DNA of 64,000 nucleotides from Clostridium_B lapidicellarium (GCF_041224415.1 NZ_JBGFFE010000012.1:28559-92558), one strand, 5' to 3'. Positions 16,597 through 26,454 are shown, numbered from the stretch's first letter. A program made the numbers and translations. Notes: generated by a model from the sequence alone, not told the origin.

Positions 16597-17508
16597 TTGG
16601 ATTTTTTAAGACAGGAGAAAATTAGTGAGAAATTGATTGCTGAAATAAAACATTATCGGAATTTCTATAAGGTAAATCCTGATGTAGAATACAGGATACC
16701 AACGCCCAAATATAATTATTATGGAAAGGAAATTTGGGAGGAGGCAATTACAGCTATTATTTGTGGCGAAAATCTTCTCCTGGTTGGTCCGAAGGCAAGC
16801 GGGAAAAATGTTTTTGCAGAAAACCTGTCAGCTGCTTTTGGGAGGCCGCTCTGGGATATTTCCTTTCACGTTAACACGGATTTTTCATCTCTTATTGGGG
16901 AGGATACATTTAAAAACGGGCAGGTTGTTTTAAGGCATGGCCCAATTTATGAATGTGCAGCCTTGGGTGGATTTGGAGTCCTTGATGAAATTAATATGGC
17001 AAGAAATGAATCCATTGCACTTCTTCATGCTGTCCTGGATTTCCGAAGGGTCATTGACATACCCGGTTATGACAGGATTCCCCTGAAGGATTCAACTAGA
17101 TTCATTGCTACGATGAATTATGGATATGCAGGTACGAGAGAACTCAATGAGGCTCTGGTTTCCCGTTTCATGGTTATTGATATGCCTACTATTTCTTCTG
17201 AAAATCTTATGAAGCTGCTTAGGCAGGAGTTCCCCAATATGAAAGATAATTATGTTGAACAATTTACAGGACTATTTAAGGATCTACAGAAAAAAAGCGA
17301 AAACTCTGAGATCTCTACAAAGTCTGTAGATCTGAGGGGTCTTCTTTCTTCCATTCATCTTATCGACAGGGGATTGAAGGCATCTAGAGCTTTGGAGATG
17401 GGTATTGTAAATAAATCCTTTGACAACTTTGAAAGGGAGATCATAGAAGATGTTATTCATCTCAGAATACCGGAAAATGTGGAAAGAAGTGAGATTTTTT
17501 CAAATTGA
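16597..17508 (+). CDS. MoxR-type AAA+ ATPase (NorQ/CbbQ-like)
   Basis: A 303-residue AAA+ protein. Walker A is VGPKASGKNVFAENLS (an unusual Asn follows GK), Walker B is GVLDEINMA, sensor-1 region is RFIATMNYGYAGTRELNEAL with the arginine-finger area SRFMVIDMP. Such ATPases act with a VWA protein to activate or insert cofactors into an enzyme complex. The start is uncertain: the TTG at 16597 is 17 bases from GGAGGTG, while an ATA at 16585 would be better spaced. The stop overlaps the next gene's start codon, so the pair is translationally coupled. Confidence 0.82.
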   Translation: MDFLRQEKISEKLIAEIKHYRNFYKVNPDVEYRIPTPKYNYYGKEIWEEAITAIICGENLLLVGPKASGKNVFAENLSAAFGRPLWDISFHVNTDFSSLIGEDTFKNGQVVLRHGPIYECAALGGFGVLDEINMARNESIALLHAVLDFRRVIDIPGYDRIPLKDSTRFIATMNYGYAGTRELNEALVSRFMVIDMPTISSENLMKLLRQEFPNMKDNYVEQFTGLFKDLQKKSENSEISTKSVDLRGLLSSIHLIDRGLKASRALEMGIVNKSFDNFEREIIEDVIHLRIPENVERSEIFSN

Positions 17509-19211
17509 CTGTGCAGAAGGAAAATAATGAAGCAAAGAGAGCTGACAATATTATATGGAATGCTTCGTCTGATTACTCATTTAATTCAAAAATAAAGGCA
17601 TATGATGAAAATGGAAAGGCTGATCTTTATTTGAATTATATTATAGGCGCCGTTCATAAGTACTATGATTGTTCACTTTTAAATAATTTTTTCAAATACC
17701 TCAGGAAGGATGTCAATTGCGAGTCCTTGAAAGAATTGACCTGGATAGGTCTGGAAAATTGTACTTATGGGAGAGGAAGATGTGAGCGGCCGGTCCTTGA
17801 GAGTCTCCGTCGGGATTATTCAAAAAAATTTCTCGGCAGGTGTAATCCAGCTTTGTCTTTTGATATTGTGGATCAGGTCAAAATAGCACATTTTCAAAGG
17901 GCGCTGGGCGAAAAGACAAATATGCCGAAATCGGTAATTGATATTTTAGATGATTTGGAATTTGACGAGAATATGGATACAGGGCAGATTATATCCCGTA
18001 TGAACAGAATAATAGATGTGTATTTTTATCATAGGTCTGCACATCTTTTACACGGGAACATGCCGCCCGGGATTCAAAACAGCAAAGGCAGCCTTCAAAT
18101 AAATAATAAAAAATCAAATTCTTGGCGCAGTTCGTTTTTAAAACATTTTAATTTGATACCTTCTGAATTAAACAGGGCTTTCAGTTGGTTTAAATCTGTG
18201 GATCAGATCAACAGATACGACAGGAAGTTCATGAGCGGATATTATGGGGCTTCTGTTTTGCAGGAACCGCAAATAAAGTCTGTAGAGAAAAATCTGTGTA
18301 TTGGAAATCATAGGAATTGTCATATCTATTTTACAAAGGGTAATTTTAATGCTGATTCTGAAAGCAATAGGAGCATGCTTAAACATCGGGACGATGTTTT
18401 AAAACAGAGAGAAAAAAATAGTTTATATTACAATAAAAACCTCACCAGAAATAATAATAGTATCATGAAACTGACAAATAAAATCAAAAATGTGATGCTT
18501 GTTGATCGTGAATCCTCCTGCAGATCGGAAACAGGGAAACTTGCAGCAGGAAAGGTCTGGAGAAATCTTTATCTTTATGACAATAAGATTTTCATAAAAA
18601 AGATTGAAAATGATGTAAGAAATTTAACTGTTGACATAATGCTGGATTCATCATTGTCTCAGGAAAGTCGTCAGGAAATTATTGCAGAGGAAGGGTACGT
18701 CATAGCTGAAAGCCTTACGCGGTGTCAAATTCCTGTAAAAGTCTACTCTTTCTGCAGTTTTCACGATTATACGATTCTCAATCTTTTCCGTGACTACAAT
18801 GAAACTGATAAAAATAACAGAATTTTCAATTATACTTCATCAGGCTGTAACAGGGACGGTTTAGCTGTACGTGCCGCACTTTACATGATGAGAAATTCAA
18901 ACTGCAGCCATAAGATGCTCATAGTCCTGTCCGACGGAAAACCAAATGATATGCAGTGCATCCCGGGTCAAGCCAATGATGTCGAGTACAGTTATGCAGA
19001 TAATGTTGGCGTGAATGACACTGCCCTGGAAGTCAGAAAAGGAATTCAAAGTGGAATTTCAATTCTCGGTGTCTTTACAGGGCGAAAAGAAGATCTCCCT
19101 GCCGCTCAAAAAATATACGGCCGCAATCTGGTATATATAAAATCTCCAGGGAGATTTGCCGATACAGTTGGAGTCATGCTTCAAAATGAATTGAATAATT
19201 TATATGATTGA
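17505..19211 (+). CDS. VWA-domain protein (NorD/CobT-like) partner of MoxR ATPase
   Basis: A 568-residue protein starting at a TTG that overlaps the AAA+ gene's TGA. The N-terminal two-thirds is charged and not recognised. The C-terminal third is a von Willebrand A fold: MIDAS motif DSSLS in DIMLDSSLSQESRQEI, a central Gly/Thr region SGCNRDGLAVRAALYM, and SDGKPND. This matches the NorD/CobT class that pairs with MoxR ATPases. No obvious client enzyme is adjacent. The next gene converges on it and the DMSO-reductase-type operon is 3 kb away. Confidence 0.8.
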   Translation: MTVQKENNEAKRADNIIWNASSDYSFNSKIKAYDENGKADLYLNYIIGAVHKYYDCSLLNNFFKYLRKDVNCESLKELTWIGLENCTYGRGRCERPVLESLRRDYSKKFLGRCNPALSFDIVDQVKIAHFQRALGEKTNMPKSVIDILDDLEFDENMDTGQIISRMNRIIDVYFYHRSAHLLHGNMPPGIQNSKGSLQINNKKSNSWRSSFLKHFNLIPSELNRAFSWFKSVDQINRYDRKFMSGYYGASVLQEPQIKSVEKNLCIGNHRNCHIYFTKGNFNADSESNRSMLKHRDDVLKQREKNSLYYNKNLTRNNNSIMKLTNKIKNVMLVDRESSCRSETGKLAAGKVWRNLYLYDNKIFIKKIENDVRNLTVDIMLDSSLSQESRQEIIAEEGYVIAESLTRCQIPVKVYSFCSFHDYTILNLFRDYNETDKNNRIFNYTSSGCNRDGLAVRAALYMMRNSNCSHKMLIVLSDGKPNDMQCIPGQANDVEYSYADNVGVNDTALEVRKGIQSGISILGVFTGRKEDLPAAQKIYGRNLVYIKSPGRFADTVGVMLQNELNNLYD

Positions 19212-19213
19212 TT

Positions 19214-21019
19214 TCATTTCAATGCACTGTCTATGAGTGATGTCAGAGTTTCAACCCCTTCAGGTTTTAGATGTACACCGTCAGGTTCAAAATATTCGGG
19301 ATGGGAAACTGCCCGTGAATGCCAGTCGATTAATGTGACATTGCTGTTTTCCTCAGCTTTTCTGCTCAAAATTTTATTTACATCTTTCTCCCAGCGGCGC
19401 GGCACACGTGTATTTATTAGATAAATGTGAGATTTGGAAAAACATTTAATCAGCTTGTCAATCTGAGCGTCTGTAAAATAACCGTTTGTTCCCAGTTCAA
19501 GTATGACTGCGTTGTTTGAATTATTAAACTCCGTATAGGAAGATGCCAGTCCTATTGCTTCATTGAGCTGCCTTCCAACTTTGGCATCAATCGTAAAATT
19601 GGAATATCTTTTATTTAAACTCGGGGTAATGTCCAGCATGATGGAATCTCCGATGGCCAGTACTTTTCTGTAGGGGTTGACGGAATGCGGAGAATTTAAA
19701 CTGCCATTTTTACAAGTGCTTGTCCCAGATTCTTTATTTGTCTGAGGCTGCTGTAAACTGTTTGTCCCTGCCTTATTACCTGTATGTGCCTGAGTTTTAT
19801 CCATGTGGATGCTTTTAACACAGGCTGTCAGAAGTCCGACGCCTAAAGTCATCAGTATCATAACTGAAATTAATCTGGAAAAAGCCGGCTTTCTTGAACT
19901 GGCAATATTGCCCGACAAATATTTTTTGAAAGTTTTTTGGAATCCATTTTTACGGATGGGCATTTCAATGAACCGATATGAAATTTCAGCAATAATAAAT
20001 GTGACGGCCAACTGCAAACCGGCACGCCAGTAAGTTGGATTTCCCATTTCGTAAATTGGAGTACTTAAAACAATAATAGGGTAATGCCAGAGATAGATTC
20101 CGTAGGATCTTTTACCAATCCAGCTTAAAGGTTTCCAGGAAAGTAAATGTCCAAGATAGCTTTTGGAATGACAGATGCATGCTATGAGTACGGCTGCATT
20201 TAAACTAAAAAGCAGCATACCGCCTCTGTATAGAAATGAATTGTATTCATTCACAAAAACGACACTGATGATAAAAATAGAGAGGGTAATTGCACTTGTG
20301 ATATTCAGTTTATTTTTTTGCCTGGTGGAAATTTTTCCAGTATATGTTTTTTTAATAGGATATATGATAGCCAGCCAGCCGCCTATAAGAAGTTCAAATG
20401 CACGTGTATCTGTCCCATAGTATACACGGCTCGGATCTTCTCCCGGTTTGTATAGTACGGCCATTAGTACTGCAGAACACAATGCTGCTATAAACACAGC
20501 GTTAGAAAGCTTTGCCCTTTTTTTAAAAATCTTTATACCTGCTATCAGCATAAGGGGCCATATGATATAAAATTGTTCTTCTATGGACAGCGACCAGAGA
20601 TTTTTCAAAGGTGAAGGTGATCCAAAACTGTCAAAATAAGAGATCTTATGAAAAATAAACCACCAGTTGCTTACATAAAAAATGGAAGCTGCTGCGTCAC
20701 CTTTAAGTGTGGCTGCTATTTCTGATTTAAACATTGTTGCCCAAATAAAAATACCAGTTATTGCTATATAGGCGGCTGGCAGCAGTCTTCGAATACGCCT
20801 GATCCAAAATCTACGCAAACTGAAATTGAGTTCACTTTTTTGAGTTAAAATGCTGGATGTTATGAGATAACCGGATATCACAAAGAATATATCAACTCCT
20901 AAAAAGCCTCCTTCAGCCCAGTTAAAGTTGAAATGGTAAGCCATTACAGCTAGTACTGAAAAAGCTCGGAGCCCGTCCAATCCAGTTATATATCGGTGAT
21001 TTTGTATATTTTTTGACAT
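19214..21019 (-). CDS. OatA-like membrane acyltransferase with extracytoplasmic SGNH domain
   Basis: A 601-residue protein. Residues about 10-380 form the acyltransferase-3 membrane domain: YITGLDGLRAFSVLAVMAYH, GFLGVDIFFVISGYLIT, RRIRRLLPA and LWSLSIEEQFYIIWP. After a last TM helix and a polar linker rich in T, Q and N, the C-terminal SGNH-like domain carries AIGDSIMLD (nucleophile Ser) and a late D-x-x-H in FEPDGVHLKPEG. OatA-type enzymes O-acetylate peptidoglycan and confer lysozyme resistance; other cell-surface glycans are possible. Confidence 0.88.
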   Translation of the reverse strand: MSKNIQNHRYITGLDGLRAFSVLAVMAYHFNFNWAEGGFLGVDIFFVISGYLITSSILTQKSELNFSLRRFWIRRIRRLLPAAYIAITGIFIWATMFKSEIAATLKGDAAASIFYVSNWWFIFHKISYFDSFGSPSPLKNLWSLSIEEQFYIIWPLMLIAGIKIFKKRAKLSNAVFIAALCSAVLMAVLYKPGEDPSRVYYGTDTRAFELLIGGWLAIIYPIKKTYTGKISTRQKNKLNITSAITLSIFIISVVFVNEYNSFLYRGGMLLFSLNAAVLIACICHSKSYLGHLLSWKPLSWIGKRSYGIYLWHYPIIVLSTPIYEMGNPTYWRAGLQLAVTFIIAEISYRFIEMPIRKNGFQKTFKKYLSGNIASSRKPAFSRLISVMILMTLGVGLLTACVKSIHMDKTQAHTGNKAGTNSLQQPQTNKESGTSTCKNGSLNSPHSVNPYRKVLAIGDSIMLDITPSLNKRYSNFTIDAKVGRQLNEAIGLASSYTEFNNSNNAVILELGTNGYFTDAQIDKLIKCFSKSHIYLINTRVPRRWEKDVNKILSRKAEENSNVTLIDWHSRAVSHPEYFEPDGVHLKPEGVETLTSLIDSALK

Positions 21020-21222
21020 GGGACTCTCCTTTTTTTTAACGGACTTTAATATGCTGACATATGGGTTTAATTTATACCTTTTTTTCCTACTTTCAACATT
21101 AATAGCCTAAATTTTCACTTAAAGTTAAGTTTAACAAAATATTTTTGTGAAGTCAAGACAAGAATAAAAATCATGGGAAATATCATAAAATGTGATAAAA
21201 TCATAATAAGGTGAGTTTAAAC

Positions 21223-22146
21223 ATGGAAAATGAAAATTTTAATATAAAACCATTTTTAAAGTGGGCGGGAGGAAAGACACAGCTTCTAAATGAAATAATT
21301 GCAGAACTGCCTCAAAATGTAAGACAGCTTAAAAAGTATGTCGAACCCTTTGTAGGAGCAGGTGCTGTATTTTTTTATTTCCTGGAAAATGATTATTTTG
21401 AATATTATATTATAAATGATATAAATTTCAAATTGATAAATTTATATGAGATTATCAGGGACAGACCGGGGGATTTAATCTTTGAAGTGCAGAGATTGAG
21501 ATCCGAGTATCTGAAACTGGATATTGAAGGTAAGGAAAAATTATTTTATGAAATAAGAAGCAAATTCAATAATGGCTGCAGCAGTATAGAATCGGCTTCA
21601 TACTTTATTTTTTTAAATAAGACATGTTTCAACGGTCTGTACAGGGAAAATTCAAAAGGTAATTTCAATGTGCCTTTTGGAAAATATGAAAATCCGAGTT
21701 TTTTTAATGAAATACAGTTGATGGAAATTTCCAGACTGTTGAATTTAAAAAATAAAGACGGGAAATTTAAAGTTAAGATTTTAAATGGGGACTTTGATGA
21801 GCTGAATGAATATATTGACGGCAGTACTTTTGTATACTTTGATCCCCCGTACAGGCCTGTGACAGTTGGGGGATTTACTTCCTACAGCAGGAGCAGTTTC
21901 AATGACAAGTCACAGATTTTGTTAAGGGATTTTTATAAATTGATGGATGTCAAAGGCGCAAAACTAATGTTGAGTAATTCGGATCCCAAAAATTTAGATG
22001 AGAGTGATACTTTTTTTGACGATTTATATTCTGATTTCAATATAAAAAGGGTTTATGCCAAAAGAAATATAAATTCTACGGGAAGTAAAAGGGGAAAAAT
22101 CACAGAGCTTCTGATAACAAATTATAAAGAGGTGAAGGCCAGATGA
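21223..22146 (+). CDS. Dam-type DNA adenine-N6 methyltransferase (D12 class)
   Basis: About 307 residues. N-terminal SAM motif PFLKWAGGKTQLLNEI (FxGxG type) and catalytic DPPY in VYFDPPYRPVTVGGF are present, with FVGAGAVFF as motif I. This arrangement is the D12/Dam (alpha) class that usually recognises GATC. No restriction gene is adjacent, so it looks like an orphan methylase. ATG 21223 has ribosome site AAGGTGAG; the GTG at 21211 is inside that site. The stop codon overlaps the ATG of the molybdoenzyme gene (ATGA), an unexpected coupling. Confidence 0.9.
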   Translation: MENENFNIKPFLKWAGGKTQLLNEIIAELPQNVRQLKKYVEPFVGAGAVFFYFLENDYFEYYIINDINFKLINLYEIIRDRPGDLIFEVQRLRSEYLKLDIEGKEKLFYEIRSKFNNGCSSIESASYFIFLNKTCFNGLYRENSKGNFNVPFGKYENPSFFNEIQLMEISRLLNLKNKDGKFKVKILNGDFDELNEYIDGSTFVYFDPPYRPVTVGGFTSYSRSSFNDKSQILLRDFYKLMDVKGAKLMLSNSDPKNLDESDTFFDDLYSDFNIKRVYAKRNINSTGSKRGKITELLITNYKEVKAR

Positions 22147-24485
22147 AAATTGACAGAATAAAACTTTTGAATATAGATAAAAATACCCTTGAATTTATAG
22201 AAAAATCCTGTCAGAGAGACGGTTTCTATACTTTCTCATCTGAAGATGCTCATGATGAGAGGGAGAGAATAGTTTCCACTTCTGGTTCACATAACTGCGG
22301 CGGGAGATGTGTTATAAAAGCACATGTAAAATACAACCGAATTGTGAGAATATCCACGGAAGACGATATTCCTGATACGGAAAAAGTTCCGCAGCTCAGA
22401 GGATGCCTGAGATGCAGGGCTTATCGCAATAGAATATACAACTGTGACAGGCTTAAATACCCCATGAAGCGCATAGGAAAGCGCGGTGAAGGAAAGTTCA
22501 AGCCTATAACCTGGCAGGAGGCACTGGATATTACCGCTGATAATTTGAAGAGGATAATGCATAAGTACGGTCCTGATTCCATATATATTCAGTATGCTAC
22601 GGGAAATGAAGGAAAGCTTTCGGAAAAAGCATGGATGAAAAGGCTTCTTGGAATGTATGGAGGGTATTTATCATATTATGGAAACTATAGTACGGCTTGT
22701 ACTCAGACGGCTACTCCATATACTTTTGGAACAATATATACTGGTAACAGCAGGGAAGACTGGGTTAATTCAAGACTGATTATCCTGCTTGGGTTTAATC
22801 CTGCGGATACCATACATGGTACCAATACCGCATATTATCTTAAAATGGCAAGGAATGCAGGAGCTAAGATAATAAGCATAGATCCCATATATTCTAATAC
22901 GGCAGTTGCTCTGGCGGATAAATGGATACCTGTCAGGCCCACTACGGATAATGCCCTGATGGATGCCATGGCTTACGTTATGATAGAGGAAAACCTTCAG
23001 GATCAAAAATTTCTGGACAGGTACTGCGTTGGTTTTGACGAGTCACATATGCCTTCGGGCATTCCCGGAGGGAATTCCTATAAAAATTATATATTGGGAG
23101 AAGACGGGAGCAAAATATCTAAAACCCCCGCTTGGGCGGAAACCATCACCGGAATTCCAAGGGAGACCATTGTGGAGCTGGCAAGGGAGTATGCGCTGAC
23201 TAAACCGGCAGCACTTATTCAGGGGTTTGGCCCTCAAAGACATGCTTATGGGGAACAGGTGGCAAGAGGCGGAACTGTTTTGGCAGCTATGACCGGCAAC
23301 ATAGGTATCAGCGGAGGATGGGCATCGGGTACGGGATATCCGGTAGAGAACATATATGCAGCATCAATTCCATATTACAATCCAAATAAAAGCGAAATTT
23401 CCATGTTTAGCTGGCCAGATGCCATAGTCAGGGGAAAGGGTATGGGAGCTGATTTAAGTGTCAGAGGGGCAAAAAAATTGTCTTCCAGTATAAAACTTAT
23501 TTTCAATCTGGGTGGAAACTGCCTTGTAAACCAGCATACGGACTCCAACGGTACCGCGGGAATCTTGAGAGATGAAGATCTTGTGAAGTTTATTGTCACC
23601 AATGATCAGTTCTTTACTGCAAGTGCGAAGTTTTCAGATATAATACTGCCTTCAGATGACATGATGGAAAGGGAGGATATTGTCACACCCTGGGACGTCG
23701 GCAGTTATCTCCTGTTTATGAATAAGGCAGTGGATACTGTATTCCAGTGCAGAAACGGATATGACTGGATAGGTGAACTGGCCAAGAGGCTTGGACTTTT
23801 TGACAGATTTACAGAGGGAAGATCTTTAAACGAATGGGTGGAATATCTTATAGAAGAGACGGCAAAGAAGAATCCTGATTTTCCATCCTGCAGTGAATTT
23901 AAGAAGAAAGGAATATACCGCAGATCTTATGAAAAGCCTTCTATTGCTTTTAAAAAGCAGATTGAGGATCCGCTGCACGACCCTTTTCCAACTCCTTCCG
24001 GTAAAATAGAGATTTTTTCCAATAGGTTGTGGGGGATGAATAATCCCGAAAAAATACCTGCAGTTCCTAAATATATTTCTGCATGGGAAGGCCCTGAGGA
24101 TCCCATCTCGAGGAAATATCCGATTCAATGTATAGGCCATCACTCCAAAAGGAGAGTACATTCCACTTTTGACAATATGGGCTGGATGGAGGAAGTTGAG
24201 CGGCAGCAGGTTTTTATGAATTGTGAAGATGCAAGAGTGAGGCATATTTCAGATGGGGACATGGTAAAGGTGTTTAACTCCAGAGGGACTGTCATAATAC
24301 CTGTAAAAGTCACTGCCAGAATTATGCCTGGAGTTGCATCAATACCTCAGGGAGCCTGGTGGACTCCGGATAAAAATGGAGCTGACAGGCGTGGATGTAT
24401 AAATGTTTTGACCAGATATAAGCCCACTCCGCTGGCTTTTGGGAATCCATCCCATACGAGTCTGGTTGAAATAAAAAAAGTATAA
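22143..24485 (+). CDS. DMSO-reductase-family molybdopterin oxidoreductase, DmsA-like catalytic subunit
   Basis: A 780-residue member of the DMSO reductase family, close in motif to DmsA: Fe-S site region NCGGRC followed by GCLRCRAYRNRIY, then NCDRLKYPMKRIGKRGEGKF, and later FGPQRHAYGEQ and NLGGNCLVNQHTD. The C-terminal cofactor-binding domain has IGHHSKRRVHSTF and PQGAWWTPD. There is no twin-arginine signal; the protein begins with about 55 non-hydrophobic residues, so it is predicted to be cytoplasmic. It is followed by an Fe-S subunit and a TorD chaperone but no membrane anchor gene. The electron acceptor is unknown. mobA at 62.3 kb could supply the dinucleotide cofactor. Confidence 0.9.
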   Translation: MKIDRIKLLNIDKNTLEFIEKSCQRDGFYTFSSEDAHDERERIVSTSGSHNCGGRCVIKAHVKYNRIVRISTEDDIPDTEKVPQLRGCLRCRAYRNRIYNCDRLKYPMKRIGKRGEGKFKPITWQEALDITADNLKRIMHKYGPDSIYIQYATGNEGKLSEKAWMKRLLGMYGGYLSYYGNYSTACTQTATPYTFGTIYTGNSREDWVNSRLIILLGFNPADTIHGTNTAYYLKMARNAGAKIISIDPIYSNTAVALADKWIPVRPTTDNALMDAMAYVMIEENLQDQKFLDRYCVGFDESHMPSGIPGGNSYKNYILGEDGSKISKTPAWAETITGIPRETIVELAREYALTKPAALIQGFGPQRHAYGEQVARGGTVLAAMTGNIGISGGWASGTGYPVENIYAASIPYYNPNKSEISMFSWPDAIVRGKGMGADLSVRGAKKLSSSIKLIFNLGGNCLVNQHTDSNGTAGILRDEDLVKFIVTNDQFFTASAKFSDIILPSDDMMEREDIVTPWDVGSYLLFMNKAVDTVFQCRNGYDWIGELAKRLGLFDRFTEGRSLNEWVEYLIEETAKKNPDFPSCSEFKKKGIYRRSYEKPSIAFKKQIEDPLHDPFPTPSGKIEIFSNRLWGMNNPEKIPAVPKYISAWEGPEDPISRKYPIQCIGHHSKRRVHSTFDNMGWMEEVERQQVFMNCEDARVRHISDGDMVKVFNSRGTVIIPVKVTARIMPGVASIPQGAWWTPDKNGADRRGCINVLTRYKPTPLAFGNPSHTSLVEIKKV

Positions 24486-24508
24486 AGCATGTTGAAAGGG
24501 GTTTTAGA

Positions 24509-25090
24509 ATGTGCGGACAACTGGCGTTTTATTTTGAACAAAAAAGCTGTACGGGGTGCAGTACCTGCAGTATAGCTTGTAAAGATAAAAATAATCTTGA
24601 AGTAGGACAGAATTTCAGGAAGGTGTATGAAGTATCCGGTGGAAATTATAAAAAAAGGGGCAGTGCCGTTTTCCCTCAGGTATATGCTTTCTGGGTTTCA
24701 ATTAGCTGCAATCATTGTCTTGATCCTGCATGTATGAAAAGCTGTCCTACAGGGGCAATTAGAAAGAGAAAAAGAGATGGGATTGTTTATATTTGTGAAG
24801 AAAAATGCACCGGGTGCCGCAGGTGTATAAAAAGCTGTCCCTACAAGGCACCTCAGTATGACGAGCGCATCAAAAAGGTTAGAAAATGCGATTTCTGTAT
24901 GGATTTGCTGGATGAGGGCAAGGAACCTGCCTGTGTAGCTGCATGCCCTATGAGAGCTTTAAAATATGGACCTTTGCAATTGATTAGGGAAAGATATGGG
25001 AAGGTGAATGAAGTACAGGGTATGCCCGGAAGTCATATCACAGAGCCTGCCCTGGTCATTTCGCCCCACAGGGATGCAGTAAAAAAATAA
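24509..25090 (+). CDS. DmsB-like iron-sulfur electron-transfer subunit
   Basis: A 193-residue ferredoxin-like protein with four cysteine clusters: CTGCSTCSIAC, CNHCLDPACMKSCP, CTGCRRCIKSCP and CDFCMDLLDEGKEPACVAACP. These would ligate four [4Fe-4S] clusters as in DmsB/NrfC proteins. It is 23 bases downstream of the catalytic subunit and should pass electrons to it. The third group has a Cys where some DmsB proteins have Trp. Confidence 0.92.
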   Translation: MCGQLAFYFEQKSCTGCSTCSIACKDKNNLEVGQNFRKVYEVSGGNYKKRGSAVFPQVYAFWVSISCNHCLDPACMKSCPTGAIRKRKRDGIVYICEEKCTGCRRCIKSCPYKAPQYDERIKKVRKCDFCMDLLDEGKEPACVAACPMRALKYGPLQLIRERYGKVNEVQGMPGSHITEPALVISPHRDAVKK

Positions 25091-25105
25091 GGAGATTTTT
25101 ATACA

Positions 25106-25735
25106 ATGGATGATATTAAGCTGTGGTTTAGAGAAAGAAAAGCTGTATATTCTACAATGTCTCTGCTTTACAGGGGAAATTTAAAAGACGGATTTGATAT
25201 TTTAAAAAATACTGATTTGCTTGAGAAACTTGAAAACTCTAATCTGTATCCGGAAGCCCGGGCAATATTGAATGAAATATCTAAAGACAACTTTAATTCC
25301 AAATATACTGGAGAATTAATAGAAGACTATTATAGACTTTTTTTTGGACCTTCGCATATTCTGGCACCTCTCTGGGAATCCACCTATGAAAGCCGCGACA
25401 GGTTGATTTTTGGAAGGTCGGAACTTTCTGTAAGAATGTTTTACCATGAATTTGATTTGGAAGTGAATCCAAAAGAAGCGGCAGATCATCTGGCTTTTGA
25501 ATTGTCGTTTATGTCAAGGCTTTGTGATCTTGGCTTCCGGGGCGATTTGAAAAACGTCATGAAAATTTTAGGTGCAGAGGAGAAATTTTTGAGGGATCAC
25601 CTTTGCAGCTGGGTTCCGACTTGGGAAAGTTCTGTAAAGCACAATGCCAAAACAATGTTTTGGATTGAGTTCTCAAGTATGACAAAAACCTGGGTGGAAG
25701 AAAACCTCCGGGAGCTAGAAAAAATGGAAAGTTGA
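25106..25735 (+). CDS. TorD/DmsD-family redox enzyme maturation chaperone
   Basis: A 209-residue all-helical protein with the TorD-family signature region YYRLFFGPSHILAPLWESTY and a later EAADHLAFELSFMSRLC, the family's D-H-x-x-x-E-L motif. It would hold the apo-molybdoenzyme until cofactor insertion. The presence of such a chaperone with a substrate that lacks a Tat signal suggests its role here is cofactor loading and not export proofreading. It is last in the operon and followed by a strong terminator. Confidence 0.9.
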   Translation: MDDIKLWFRERKAVYSTMSLLYRGNLKDGFDILKNTDLLEKLENSNLYPEARAILNEISKDNFNSKYTGELIEDYYRLFFGPSHILAPLWESTYESRDRLIFGRSELSVRMFYHEFDLEVNPKEAADHLAFELSFMSRLCDLGFRGDLKNVMKILGAEEKFLRDHLCSWVPTWESSVKHNAKTMFWIEFSSMTKTWVEENLRELEKMES

Positions 25736-25736
25736 A

Positions 25737-25781
25737 AAATCCAGTTAAGTGTGGCTTTTGCTTGCCTTAACTGGATTTTTA
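25737..25781 (+). terminator. Intrinsic terminator of the molybdoenzyme operon
   Basis: Arms AATCCAGTTAAG and CTTAACTGGATT form a perfect 12-bp stem with a loop of about 16 bases, followed by TTTT. Confidence 0.88.
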
Positions 25782-25872
25782 TTAAGAAATTTTGCCGTTA
25801 CTGACAGTCTATGTCATTAGCATAATATATAATTAAAGTGTGATATATAAATGTCAAAGGAAGGGGTACTGC

Positions 25873-26454
25873 GTGAATTATGAAGATATGGACAGGGAAA
25901 CTCTCATTAAGATTTTAAGGGAAAAGGACATCATGCTTAAAAGATTGTGCATGGAAAGAGAAAGGTTGAATTATTATGCAGGTACGGATGTCATGACTGG
26001 AGTGTTGAACAGGAGATCCGGTCTGGAGCTGCTGAATAAGGAATTCAATGTTTCAAAGATGGGTAATAAAAATTTTGTTGTCTGCTTTGTTGATGTAGAT
26101 GAATTGAAAACAATAAATGATAAATTTGGCCATCAGGAAGGGGATAAAGTTTTAATAGATACAGCCGAGATTTTAAAGGAAAGCATTAGAAAAACTGATT
26201 TTATAATTAGGATGGGCGGTGACGAATTTTTGATGGTTTTTCCGGAGACTACAATTAAAGAAGCTTATAGAATTTGGAACAGAATTGACAGAAGATTGAA
26301 AAAATTTAATAAAAATAGCAAAAATTATAATTTAAGCTTGAGTTTTGGATTTTGCGAATATAAAAAAGGTCATAAAATGTCTGTCGAAAGTTTGATAAAA
26401 ACTGCTGATTTTAAGATGTATAGTGATAAATTACATAAAAAGAAAAGATTATGA
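25873..26454 (+). CDS. GGDEF-domain diguanylate cyclase
   Basis: About 193 residues from GTG 25873 (ribosome site AAGGAAGGGG). A short N-terminal coiled coil (residues 1-35) precedes a complete GGDEF domain: DVMTGVLNRRSG, FVDVDELKTINDKFGHQEGD (metal and substrate residues) and the active-site RMGGDEFLMVFP. No RxxD inhibitory site is evident in the expected position (ESIRKTDF contains R-K-T-D, which may serve). It should make cyclic di-GMP. No sensor domain or membrane segment is present. Confidence 0.88.
   Translation: MNYEDMDRETLIKILREKDIMLKRLCMERERLNYYAGTDVMTGVLNRRSGLELLNKEFNVSKMGNKNFVVCFVDVDELKTINDKFGHQEGDKVLIDTAEILKESIRKTDFIIRMGGDEFLMVFPETTIKEAYRIWNRIDRRLKKFNKNSKNYNLSLSFGFCEYKKGHKMSVESLIKTADFKMYSDKLHKKKRL

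Noticed and set aside
19233..20420. Plus-strand frames within the OatA-like gene
   Set aside because: Shadows of a complete 601-codon minus-strand gene with clear domain motifs.
21223..22146. Restriction-modification system around the Dam-type methylase
   Set aside because: No nuclease gene is adjacent; the downstream gene is a molybdoenzyme.
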